Positions 52,405-61,500 of a stretch of 64,000 nucleotides of DNA are shown piece by piece. Below the pieces are notes generated by a model, which saw only the letters and a list, made by a program, of their open reading frames with translations, did no database searches and was not told the origin of the DNA. This DNA comes from Streptomyces sp. S4.7 (GTDB lineage Bacteria; Actinomycetota; Actinomycetes; Streptomycetales; Streptomycetaceae), in the NCBI RefSeq assembly GCF_010384365.1, contig NZ_CP048397.1, positions 2,480,001 through 2,544,000 of the forward strand. Direction: 5' to 3'. The position numbers were made by a program, and so were the translations under genes. The first letter of the stretch is position 1. Every line of letters starts with the position of its first letter.

Positions 52405-53304
52405 ATGCCCCGGCTTGTTCTTCAGCAGCCCGGAGAACTCTGCACGAACGCGGAGTCTGTTCCGGAGCACCTACTGCTGCGGCCCGAGGATGACTCCGAA
52501 TTACAGTCAGTACTCGACTGGTTCAGAGATTATCCAGTTGGTTCGCTATATACCGAAGCTATCCGAAATGCGATCGATTACGTTCTCGACGGCGGCAGGA
52601 CCGGCAGGTTCGACCTGCTGGCTCAGGATGTGCATCCTGGCGAAAGGGCGTCCGTCGGAGCCAAGCTGGAGTACGAAGTGCTGCGGGTCTTCGAGCTGCC
52701 TAAGATTCGGCCACTCGATACCATCATCTCCGGAGCACCTGTCGACATCAAAGCAACTGTTGGCGATAACTGGACCATTCCATCCGAGGCACACTGCCAA
52801 TTGTGTATCTGCACACAGATACAACTCGGGAAAAATCGACACCGCTCTTGGCTCGTCCGTACTCATCGCTCCTGGCTTTACCGGGGAAAGGGAAACAATG
52901 ACGGCAAACGGGGACTGGCGGTCGATGCTCGCGAAAAATGGAGCGTCCCCCTCTACGACTGGCAGGAACTACCCGTCAATCCGCTCCGTTATCTGACCGA
53001 TGAGCAAGCTTCTCTGGTTCTGGCGAAGAAACCGGGGCAAGTAAAGCGCCTCGTGATGATGTTCCGCTTCCTGGAGGGCATGATTATTCCACGAAACGTC
53101 ATCCTCACGGTCGGGGCGGGAAATGACGACCCCATGCGCAGGGCTCGCCAGGCAAGAGACGCTGCGGCAAAAGAAGGATTGACGCTGCTGTGCGGCGACT
53201 GGGTCGAGTCACGCGACCAAGCTGCGGCACGCAACATCACCCTCGGACCTGGAGAGTGGATCGCCGTGCGGGAAGACTCGCCGACTGAATCTAACTTTCA
53301 ATGA
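52405..53304 (+). CDS. NaeI-like type IIE restriction endonuclease
   Basis: Two-domain restriction enzyme, 299 residues (NaeI is 317). The endonuclease domain has Glu89, Asp105, Asp114 and Lys116 (RPLDTIISGAPVDIKAT); spacings E-16-D-9-D-2-K equal those of NaeI E70/D86/D95/K97. Upstream DGGRTGRFDLL matches the NaeI Leu43 neighbourhood. The C-terminal half (about 165-290; EKWSVPLYDWQELPVNPLRY, RFLEGMIIPRNVILTVG) corresponds to the NaeI Topo domain binding the activating site. NaeI cuts GCCGGC; kept specificity is inference. ATG 52405, or GTG 52393 in frame. Codon 33 is TTA (52501-52503). Confidence 0.88.
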   Translation: MPRLVLQQPGELCTNAESVPEHLLLRPEDDSELQSVLDWFRDYPVGSLYTEAIRNAIDYVLDGGRTGRFDLLAQDVHPGERASVGAKLEYEVLRVFELPKIRPLDTIISGAPVDIKATVGDNWTIPSEAHCQLCICTQIQLGKNRHRSWLVRTHRSWLYRGKGNNDGKRGLAVDAREKWSVPLYDWQELPVNPLRYLTDEQASLVLAKKPGQVKRLVMMFRFLEGMIIPRNVILTVGAGNDDPMRRARQARDAAAKEGLTLLCGDWVESRDQAAARNITLGPGEWIAVREDSPTESNFQ

Positions 53305-53350
53305 GAACTCTTCGATTAACTGGCACTTACTCGGAAAGGAGGAAATATCT

Positions 53351-53806
53351 GTGTCCAAGCCCGCGGAATGGACCCCTCCGGAGGGGTCATGGGCGTCCTC
53401 CGCCGGCCGCCGCCGTAATATGCAGGCCATCAGGAGTCGCGATACCAAACCCGAGCAACTCATTCGCCGCCTAGTCCACGCACAGGGTCTCCGCTATCGC
53501 GTAGCCGCCCGGCCTTTGGCCGACCTCCGCCGGACGGCGGATCTCGTATTCCGTCCGGTGAAGGTCGCGGTATTCATTGACGGCTGCTACTGGCACGGAT
53601 GCCCGGACCATTACGTGGCACCAAGAACTAACTCGGGATACTGGTCCGGCAAAGTGGCGGGCAACATTTCGCGTGATCGCGACACCAATCAGCAACTATC
53701 CGCGGCCGGCTGGACTGTGCTGCGGTTTTGGGAGCACGAGTCACCCGACGATTGCGCTCTCAAGATCACGACTACGGTGAGAAGGCTGCGCGCGAAGGAA
53801 CTCTGA
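53351..53806 (+). CDS. vsr: Vsr-family very-short-patch-repair endonuclease
   Basis: 151 residues. Vsr core: RRRNMQAIRSRDTKPEQLIR at the N-terminus, then RRTADLVFRPVKVAVFIDGC with catalytic Asp64, and CYWHGCPDHY (79-88), the zinc and aromatic-wedge region; NISRDRDTNQQLSAAGWTVL closes the fold. Known Vsr enzymes nick T:G mismatches arising from deaminated 5-methylcytosine, fitting the C5-methyltransferase next door. GTG start behind a near-perfect AAAGGAGGAA. Its 3' end overlaps the convergent methyltransferase gene by 66 bases. No TTA codon. Confidence 0.93.
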   Translation: MSKPAEWTPPEGSWASSAGRRRNMQAIRSRDTKPEQLIRRLVHAQGLRYRVAARPLADLRRTADLVFRPVKVAVFIDGCYWHGCPDHYVAPRTNSGYWSGKVAGNISRDRDTNQQLSAAGWTVLRFWEHESPDDCALKITTTVRRLRAKEL

Positions 53807-54952
53807 GGAGTCTGCGATATCGAAAAGCATGTCGCCCTCAGTGTTTTTCTCGTAGCTATCTTCAGGGATAGGACTCTTGGCGCCGGCCTCAAGCGCCCGA
53901 ACGATTTGCCGTCCTACCGCCTCCGCCACGGGAGGCGGGAAGGCGTTCCCTACCTGCCGATAGGCTGCGGTCTTCAAGCCGGTAAATTTCCATTTCGCAG
54001 GAAATCCCTGGATAAGGGCAGCTTGCTCAACTGTAAGCTTCGGCCCTCTAGGCCCATAAAGATCGCGGCCAGGATCCGTCATCTTCTTGGAGGAATTTGC
54101 GACACCCATGCCGTCCACGCCGAGCTTTAGCCAGGCATTCTTAGCACGTGTAGGACCAAGGTCGGCCCCGCCGTGCTTCTTCGAGCCTCCGACCAGAGTT
54201 GGCGCTACACCCCTCTTAGCCATATCACGCCATTTCTTGAAAGCAGCCTTGCCTTCCGGCGTTTTTCCAAATCTTTTGCGCATCGAAGGCGTCAGAGCTT
54301 CAGCCACCGTCACCAGTTTTGCATCGGCCGGATTTGGCCAGACGAAATGACCAGCATAATCAGGAAGCATCGCAACGAGGATTGCCCTCGGACGGAGCTG
54401 GGGAACTCCAAAGTCACGGGCTTCCAGAAGCTCCCAGCCACAAATTACGTAGCCAGACTCCCGCAAGCGCCTTTTAATGTACGTTTCCCTGTACTCGTGA
54501 AACTTCTCCGCAGGCTCTAGAATACCCCGGACATTCTCAATCATGACAGCCTTGGGCTTCAGGCAATCGACAAGATCGAGCATGGTCGGAAACAAGTCGC
54601 GCTCATCGTCCTTGCCAAGCTGCCTACCAGCCGCAGAGAACGGCGGGCAGGGGACGCCGCCGGCGAGGAGATCGAGCGAAACTTCGGCATTCCCTTCATC
54701 CTGCAGGGCGAGCCGGGGCTTCAATTTCTTTTTCAGCTCATCCGGGGCGAGTTTCGTCAGGTCTTGTTCCATGACTTCACACCCTCCCCATTCTGCGTTG
54801 CCTTCGATGTTGTGCCTGAGCGTGGCGCAGGCATGCTTGTCAACTTCGATCAGCGCGAGGTGTTTGAACAACGCGTTGTGCAGCCCTACCGCCTGACCAC
54901 CCGCGCCCGCGCAGATCTCAACCGAAGTGAACTTGCGTTCAGTGCTGGTCAT
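53741..54952 (-). CDS. DNA (cytosine-5) methyltransferase
   Basis: 403-residue C5 methyltransferase protecting the host from the NaeI-like enzyme. Motif I VEICAGAGGQAVGL (11-24); motif IV GGVPCPPFSAAG with nucleophile Cys102; motif VI MIENVRG (Glu139-Asn140-Val141); motif VIII QLRPRAILVAML; variable target region about 215-300; motif IX/X LIQGFPAKW and YRQVGNAFPPPVAEAVG. ATG 54952 behind AAGGAGGGTGC, very strong. Transcribed towards, and overlapping, the Vsr gene. I scanned all TAA triplets on the + strand here and none falls in frame, so it has no TTA codon. Confidence 0.95.
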   Translation of the reverse strand: MTSTERKFTSVEICAGAGGQAVGLHNALFKHLALIEVDKHACATLRHNIEGNAEWGGCEVMEQDLTKLAPDELKKKLKPRLALQDEGNAEVSLDLLAGGVPCPPFSAAGRQLGKDDERDLFPTMLDLVDCLKPKAVMIENVRGILEPAEKFHEYRETYIKRRLRESGYVICGWELLEARDFGVPQLRPRAILVAMLPDYAGHFVWPNPADAKLVTVAEALTPSMRKRFGKTPEGKAAFKKWRDMAKRGVAPTLVGGSKKHGGADLGPTRAKNAWLKLGVDGMGVANSSKKMTDPGRDLYGPRGPKLTVEQAALIQGFPAKWKFTGLKTAAYRQVGNAFPPPVAEAVGRQIVRALEAGAKSPIPEDSYEKNTEGDMLFDIADSSEFLRAQPSHRSRDLESAIVG

Positions 54953-55110
54953 GCACCCTCCTTGCGAACGTGCTTGGCGGCCACTCTTTGCAATCCGCCC
55001 TTACAGAGGGTGACATGTTCCACTGACAACGCGTCTCTCCCCTGCGCGGCACGACTCGTCGCGCCCTTAACTTCACTCACACCGCAGCGAACACGCATAC
55101 GATATTGCCC

Positions 55111-55863
55111 ATGCGTAGCCCTGCATGGACCCGGGATGAGTTGCTGCTGATCTGTTCGCGCCTCGTCGACAGTGACTGGCGCCAGCTCCGGGCCTACCAG
55201 GCGTCTACCAGGGAGCTTGCCGAGCTGCTGCGCTCGCTCCCTCTGCACCTTGGCGCCGCCCATGAGCTTCCTGAGTTCCGATCCGCTACCAGCGTCAGCC
55301 GCAAGAGCGCCGCCCTGATCACCAGCCGCCCAGGCTATACGGGACCAGCGACCAGAGGCGGCCAGCTCACCAGAGAGATCGCCGAAGCTTTCAGCGCACG
55401 CGAAGCAGAGATGATGCAAGCAGCACGTGCGCTTGAGGCAGGGATCAGCTCCGGTGCACTGGTCCAGATTCCGGAGCAGCCCGACGAGATGGGAGAAGAC
55501 GGTTCCACGGCTCCGGAGGGGCGCCTTCTCGCCCGTTGGGCGATCTTCCGTGAACGCAACCCCCAGCTCCGGAAGCAGAAGATCGCTGAGAGCAAGAGAC
55601 TTTGCCAGCCCCTTCAGTGCAGCGTGTGCGACTTCCACTTCGGCGAGATGTACGGGGCGCTGGGGGCGGACTACATCGAAGTGCACCACGTACTCCCCCT
55701 CCACGCGGCCGGCCCACGAGAGACACGCCTCGAAGATCTCGCCTTGCTGTGCGCGAACTGCCATCGCATGTGCCACAGAAGCCATCAGGGCACATCCTGG
55801 CGCACTCCTGATGCCTTGAGGCGAGTGATTGCCAGAGGAGACACGGCCGGCGACTCGCCGTAA
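55111..55863 (+). CDS. HNH endonuclease (McrA-like)
   Basis: 250-residue nuclease. N-terminal helical domain (AWTRDELLLICSRLVDSDWR, VSRKSAALITSRPGYTG) of the kind placed before many HNH nucleases, a linker, then the HNH core: QCSVCDFHFGEMY, IEVHHVLPLH, EDLALLCANCHRMCHR, giving two CxxC zinc pairs and the catalytic His. ATG 55111 has no ribosome site, but a -10-like TACGAT ends 7 bases before it, so the mRNA may be leaderless. Divergent from the methyltransferase. It may be a methylation-dependent (type IV) nuclease or an extra part of the island. Confidence 0.87.
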   Translation: MRSPAWTRDELLLICSRLVDSDWRQLRAYQASTRELAELLRSLPLHLGAAHELPEFRSATSVSRKSAALITSRPGYTGPATRGGQLTREIAEAFSAREAEMMQAARALEAGISSGALVQIPEQPDEMGEDGSTAPEGRLLARWAIFRERNPQLRKQKIAESKRLCQPLQCSVCDFHFGEMYGALGADYIEVHHVLPLHAAGPRETRLEDLALLCANCHRMCHRSHQGTSWRTPDALRRVIARGDTAGDSP

Positions 55864-55892
55864 CGCTCCACTGGCAATGGAGCCGGGGGACA

Positions 55893-56522
55893 TCAGGCGG
55901 CGTCAGCCTCGAAGTGCATCTGCGCTCGATCCAAGATCGCATCTGGATCGCCGCCTTGAGCACTCAGCCAGTGGAGCAGATCGGCGATGAGTTCCGTTGC
56001 CGATTCCTCCAGCACTGGCAGGCGGCTCACTCCCAGCGACGGTCTCCCGTCCATGGCGAGGCGGTAGTTCTCCATCACCGACATCGCACGCCGAACACGC
56101 AGACAATGGCCACCCACCGCTTGGATCGCAAACTCACACCACACCGCCTTGCCCGTGGCCGTCTGGGCAGTACCCCAGTTCGCCGACATTCCGGCCAGCA
56201 AGTGAAGACCCCGACCACACTCAGCACCACACTGCGGGTCGCGGACCGCCGGAACCGCGTGGCTCGTGTCATGGACCTCCACGCGAAGCACACCTTCCCG
56301 CGGTTCCATCACGAGCGCGGAAGGCACGCCTTCGCCCACGTGCTTGATCACGTTGCTTGCCAATTCCGTGACTGCCAACTGCACCTCGTCAGACAGAGCA
56401 GACATCCCCCACGAGGTGAGCTGATCCCGAACGGTCCGGCGAAGCAGCCGGATTCTCGTCGGCTCAGCCTTGAATGTCAGAACACAACGGAGACCATCTG
56501 CTGTGGCTTCATCGCTGCACAT
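55893..56522 (-). CDS. anti-sigma-like ATP-binding protein (HATPase, AbaA/WhiJ-cluster type)
   Basis: 209-residue GHKL ATPase of the short Streptomyces class related to SpoIIAB/RsbW. N-box VQLAVTELASNVIKHVGEG; G1 RVEVHDTSHAVP; G2 GRGLHLLAGMSANWG. The DNA-facing C-terminus (about 145-209) is extra and helical. ATG 56522 is chosen over upstream starts because of AGGAAGGAG. Such genes recur beside Scr1-type XRE regulators and DUF397 genes (WhiJ- and AbaA-like loci), as here, divergent from the XRE gene. May modulate the regulator by phosphorylation or binding. Confidence 0.87.
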   Translation of the reverse strand: MCSDEATADGLRCVLTFKAEPTRIRLLRRTVRDQLTSWGMSALSDEVQLAVTELASNVIKHVGEGVPSALVMEPREGVLRVEVHDTSHAVPAVRDPQCGAECGRGLHLLAGMSANWGTAQTATGKAVWCEFAIQAVGGHCLRVRRAMSVMENYRLAMDGRPSLGVSRLPVLEESATELIADLLHWLSAQGGDPDAILDRAQMHFEADAA

Positions 56523-56735
56523 GGAGCACTCCTTCCTCTGCCACATCAGGACTTCGCGCCGCATCCATGCGGCTGCGCTGCGTAGCGGCTGAGCACGAGT
56601 ATGCCACTGAGAAGTCTCTCAATGAAACTTCTCATGAGACTCTGACGAGTGAATCTCCCAGCACATCAACGTCGCTATGGTGCAACCCTGTTGGCTGACC
56701 CAGGCAATGACCACCCAGGATGCGAGGCGTCTCCC

Positions 56736-57581
56736 ATGCCAGCGAAGACCACGACACGCCGCCGTCAGCTCGGCGCCATGATGCGCAAGCTTCGTGCGAG
56801 CAAGGGCATGACACTGGAGGAAGCAGGCCGACTGGTCGGAATCTCAAAGGCGACCGTCAGCCGCTATGAGACTCAGGAAGGACCGGTGAAATGGCCCATC
56901 GTGGATGCGCTCTGCCGCGAGTACGACGCGAGCGACGCAGAGCGCAATGCGGTTGTGGCCTTGGCCAAGGACGCCAAACAACAGGGCTGGTGGGGTCCGC
57001 TCAGCGACTCCATCCCAGCCGAGATGAGTCTGCTCCTGACGCTTGAAGACGAGGCCTCCCGTGAGGACCACTTCTCCTGCGTCTACGTGCCGGGGCTACT
57101 TCAGACCCGCAACTACACCATGGCGATCCAGCAGGCGAACGAGATGCGCCTCACTCAGCAGGAGGTCGAACACCTTGTAGATATCCGGATGAAGCGGCAG
57201 GAAATCCTCACCCGTGCCAAGCCGCCGCACCTCTGGGCGATCCTTGATGAGTCGGTGATCCGACGGGTAGTCGGCTCACGCGAAATCATGCGTGAGCAAC
57301 TCAGCCACCTCCTGGAGGCCAACGAGTCTCCGGATATCACCCTTCAGATCCTCCCGTTCGCCAAGGGAGCCCACAGCGCCGCGCTGGGTAGTTTCGTGAT
57401 CCTGGGCGGAGTGGAAGCATCGCTGGACGTCGTCTACGTCGACCTGCACATCGGCTCTCTGTTCATGGAGAAGGACGAGGAACTGAACCGATACAGACTT
57501 GCGTTCGACTACCTGCGCGCACAAGCGTTGGACATGTCCGCTTCATCGCTCATGATGGAGCGCGTTCGCGAGGAGATGTAA
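56736..57581 (+). CDS. Scr1-type XRE regulator (DUF5753), WhiJ-like
   Basis: 281 residues. N-terminal helix-turn-helix (RKLRASKGMTLEEAGRLVGI then SKATVSRYE) followed by the DUF5753 domain (about 105-275: VYVPGLLQTRNYTMAIQQAN, RQEILTRAKPPHLWAILDES, ITLQILPFAKGAHSA). Paired with a DUF397 gene whose ATG overlaps its stop (TAATG). In Streptomyces such pairs include WhiJ and many paralogues controlling development, and are also described as toxin-antitoxin-like. ATG 56736; ribosome site weak. Confidence 0.9.
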   Translation: MPAKTTTRRRQLGAMMRKLRASKGMTLEEAGRLVGISKATVSRYETQEGPVKWPIVDALCREYDASDAERNAVVALAKDAKQQGWWGPLSDSIPAEMSLLLTLEDEASREDHFSCVYVPGLLQTRNYTMAIQQANEMRLTQQEVEHLVDIRMKRQEILTRAKPPHLWAILDESVIRRVVGSREIMREQLSHLLEANESPDITLQILPFAKGAHSAALGSFVILGGVEASLDVVYVDLHIGSLFMEKDEELNRYRLAFDYLRAQALDMSASSLMMERVREEM

Positions 57582-57793
57582 TGGGTGTTCCGGTTACCGA
57601 GTCGGCAGAGGCAGTTGTGTGGTTCAAGTCCTCTTACAGCGGTGGCAACGCCACGGAGTGTGTCGAGGCTGCTCACCTCGCGCACGCCTTCGCTGTCAGA
57701 GACTCCAAGTGCCCAGCGGGCCCCTGCCTGGCTTTCAGCACAGGCTCATGGGGTGGCTTCATAGACGCGCTGCGTGAAGGCAGGATTGGATGA
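57581..57793 (+). CDS. DUF397 protein 1
   Basis: 70 residues. DUF397 signature: WFKSSYSGGNATECVEAAHL, FAVRDSKCPAGPCLAF and WGGFIDALREG. Translationally coupled to the XRE gene and its presumed binding partner. It has two extra cysteines in RDSKCPAGPC. Confidence 0.9.
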   Translation: MGVPVTESAEAVVWFKSSYSGGNATECVEAAHLAHAFAVRDSKCPAGPCLAFSTGSWGGFIDALREGRIG

Positions 57794-57901
57794 CTTCGAT
57801 AGCCTCGAAGACGCCTATGTCGGTCTCCTTCTATCGCTCGGTAGGTCCGACCAGTCCGCCACGTAGTCGGTCTTCGGCTCACCGGTGAAGCGCTTGCGCA
57901 T
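57794..57901 (-). pseudogene. decayed 3' end of an unknown gene, copy 1
   Basis: On the minus strand this reads MRKRFTGEPKTDYVADWSDL then loses frame at a one-base deletion and hits TAG, compared with copy 2 (58216-58380), which reads KHFEDPKPGYVADWSELPDR onwards. The nucleotide match runs to the end of both copies. A relic, not expressed as a full protein. Confidence 0.65.
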
Positions 57902-57992
57902 CCCGGCGAGCCGCGTCTACCGAAAGCAGTAGTAGCCCTGGGCCTTCACCTATCGGGCCTACAGAACCGTTCAGCCTGGAGGAACACTCCCC

Positions 57993-58193
57993 ATGACTTC
58001 GTCCCCCACCGAGTCCCAGTGGCGAAAGAGTAGCTACAGCAACGGAGCCGGCGGAGAGTGTGTTGAGGTCGCCGCCTTCACAGGGAACGTGGGCGTGCGT
58101 GACTCGAAAGTGCTCGACGGGGAGCGACTGGCCGTGCCACACAGCGCCTGGGCCGAATTTGTCACCGCTGTGCGGCACCAGGAACTCGGCTGA
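57993..58193 (+). CDS. DUF397 protein 2
   Basis: 66 residues: [40 protein letters not shown] and [17 protein letters not shown] behind CTGGAGGAAC. It is 199 bases after DUF397 gene 1 and, like it, is followed by a truncated minus-strand relic, so the pair looks like a tandem duplication. Confidence 0.9.
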   Translation: MTSSPTESQWRKSSYSNGAGGECVEVAAFTGNVGVRDSKVLDGERLAVPHSAWAEFVTAVRHQELG

Positions 58194-58215
58194 TTGATCC
58201 CCACGGCACCTTCAC

Positions 58216-58380
58216 TTACGCCAGTGAGTCTTGGATCGCCTCGAAGATGTCGGCGTCGGTCTCCTTCTGCCGGTCCGGGAGCTCGGACCAGTCCGCCACG
58301 TAGCCCGGCTTGGGGTCTTCGAAGTGCTTGTACATCTGGGCCGTCCAGCACGTCGCGACGAAGCGGCGACGGTCGGCAGC
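58216..58380 (-). pseudogene. truncated 3' end of the same unknown gene, copy 2
   Basis: Open minus-strand reading RRRFVATCWTAQMYKHFEDP, GYVADWSELPDRQKETDADI, FEAIQDSLA, stop TAA. The stretch reads like the conserved C-terminus of a real protein, but no start or upstream domain remains in frame, since the region 5' of it breaks down. I do not recognise the family. Confidence 0.6.
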
Positions 58381-58593
58381 AGCGGTGGGAGGACCGCGCG
58401 GACAGCGTCTCCCACAGGTACAAGCAGGACGGTGGGGTGACAGCTCGCTGCTCTGGGCTACTTTGCGTCATACGTCAAGGTCACCGTTTCGCCCGGTTTT
58501 GATCTTGTTCTCGGGGTGTTGGAGGATCGCGTTCCGCCGGTGCTTCGGGGATAGGGTGGAGGCTTCCCGCGAGCTTCTTGGAGGGCCTGCCCG

Positions 58594-61500
58594 GTGTCCG
58601 ACAGCTTTGTTCACCTGCACAATCACACCGAATACTCGATGCTCGACGGTGCGCAGCGGCTGAAGCCGATGTTCACGGAGGTGGCCCGCCAGGGCATGCC
58701 CGCGATCGCCATGAGCGATCACGGGAACATGTTCGGAGCGTACGAGTTTCAGCAGGTGGCCAAGGGCTTCGATGGCGTGAAGCCGATTATCGGGATCGAG
58801 GCGTACGTCGCGCCTTCCTCGCGCCGGAACCGCAAGCAGGAGTTCTGGGGCCCTGGTGGTGTCAGGGCGATGTCGGACGACGGCGAGGGCTCGAAGGACG
58901 TCTCCGGTGGTGGCCGGTTCACGCACATGACGATGTGGGCGCGGAACGTCCAGGGTCTGCGGAACCTGTTCTACCTGGCCACCGAGGCTTCGTACACGGG
59001 CCAGTTCCCGGCCGGCAAGCCGCGGATGGACATGGAGCTGATCTCCGAGCACGCCGAGGGGATCATCGGTACGACCGGCTGCCCCTCGGGCGCGATCCAG
59101 ACGCGGCTGCGCCTGAACCAGTACGACGAGGCCCGGGAGGTGGCAGCCTCCTACCAGGACATTCTCGGCAAGGAGAATTACTTCCTGGAGCTGATGGACC
59201 ACGGTCTGGATCTTGAGCGCAACGTGCGGGCCGACCTCCTGCGCCTGGCGAAGGACCTCGACATCCCGCTTCTGGCCACCAACGATGCGCACTACGTCCT
59301 TGAGGAGCACGCTGACGCGCACGACAACCTGCTGTGCATCGGTGTCGGGAAGAACAAGGACGACCCGAACCGTTTCCGGTTCAACGGCAGCGGCTACTAC
59401 CTCAAGACCGCGGCGCAGATGCGGGAGTTGTTCTCTGAAATCCCCGAGGCGTGCAACAACACACTGCTGATCGCCGAGCGCATCGAGTCCTACGAGGAGG
59501 TTTTCGCACCTGAGGACGAGATGCCGCAGTTTCCCGACGTTCCGGAGGGCGAGACCCAGGAGTCGTGGCTGCGCAGGGAGTGCATCAAGGGGTTGGAGAT
59601 GCGCTACGGCACTCCCCTCCCGGACGAGGTGACGGAGCGGTTCGAGACCGAGATGAAGGTCATCGGTCCGATGGGCTTCAGCTCGTACTTCCTCGTCGTC
59701 GCGGACATCTGCCAGCACGCCCGTGACAACAAGATCCCGGTCGGCCCCGGCCGTGGATCAGCCACCGGCTCGATCGTGGCCTACGCGACGCGCATCACCG
59801 AGTTGTGCCCGCTGGAGCACGGTCTGCTGTTCGAACGGTTCCTGAACCCCGAGCGCATCAACCCGCCGGATGTCGACCTCGACTTCGACGACCGCCACCG
59901 TGACCGGATGGTGCGGTACGTCGTCGAGAAGTACGGCGACGAGTACACCGCCATGGTGAACACGTTCGGCAAGCTGAAGGCGAAGAACGCGATCAAGGAC
60001 ACGTCGCGTCTGCTGGGTTACCCCTTCAGCCACGGTGAGCGCATCACGAAGGCCCTGCCGGCGGACGTGATGGGCAAGAGCATCCCTCTCGACGGCATCT
60101 TCGACTCGAACCACCCCCGCTACGGGGAAGCCGGTGAGATCCGCGGCCTGTACGAGAACGAGCCGGAGGTCCGGAAGGTCATCGACGGCGCCAAGGGCGT
60201 CGAGGGCCTTATCCGTAACACCGGCGTCCACGCCGCCGCGGTCATCCTGTCCAAGACCCGGCTGACCGACCGCATCCCGCTGCACATGCGCGCCAAGGAC
60301 GGCGTGAAGATCACCGGCTTCGACTACCCCAGTTGCGAGGACATGGGGCTGGTCAAGATGGACTTCCTGGGGCTGCGCAACCTGGGCGTGATCGACCACG
60401 CGATCCAGAACATCCGGGAGAACCGCGGCGTCGATATCACCACCGACACCGTCCCCCAGGACGGTTCACAACCGATCCCGCTCGACGACGTGACGACCTT
60501 CCAACTCCTGGCGCGCGGCGACACGTTCGGCGTGTTCCAGCTCGACGGCGGCGGAATGCGCACCCTGCTGAAGCTGATGGAACCGACACGGTTCGAGGAC
60601 ATCGCGGCGGCCCTCGCTCTCTACCGCCCGGGCCCGATGGCGGCGAACGCGCACACCAACTACGCGCACCGCAAAACCGGTCGCCAGGAGATCGCGCCGA
60701 TCCATCCCGAACTGCGGGACGCCCTGGAGCCGATCCTTGGAAACACCTTCCACCTGCTCGTCTACCAAGAGCAGATCATGGCCATCGCCCGGCAGCTCGC
60801 CGGCTACACCCTCGGCGGCGCCGACCTGTTGCGCCGCGCGATGGGTAAGAAGAAGCCCGAGGTGCTGGCCGCCGAATGGGAGAAATTCCACGGCGGCATG
60901 CAGGCCAACAACTACTCCGAGGAGTCCATTAAGGCCCTGTGGGACGTCATGCTCCCGTTCTCCGGCTACGCCTTCAACAAATCCCACACCGCCGGATACG
61001 GTCTGGTGTCCTACTGGACCGCCTACCTCAAGGCGAACTACCCCGCCGAGTACATGGCCGCGCTCCTCACCTCGGTCGGCGACGACAAGGACAAGGCCGG
61101 TATCTACCTGGCCGACGCCCGCAAGCTGGGCGTGCAGGTGCTGCCCCCGGACATCAACGAGTCCGTCGCCGACTTCACCGCCATCGGCGACGACGTACGG
61201 TTCGGCCTTCGCTCGGTACGTAACGTCGGTGACGGCGTCATCGAGTCCCTGGTTACCACCCGCAAGTCCAAGGGCAAGTACACCTCCTTCCCCGACTTCC
61301 TCGACAAGGCCGAAATCGGGGCCCTGAACAAGCGGGCCGTGGAGTCACTGATCAAGGCCGGTGCCTTCGACTCGCTCCAGCACACCCGCAAGGGGCTGTG
61401 CGCCGCACACGAGGACGCGATCGACGCGATCATCCCCGTGAAGAAGGCCGCCGCCTTCGGCCAGGACGACCTGTTCGCAGGCATGGGCGGAGACGGAGAA

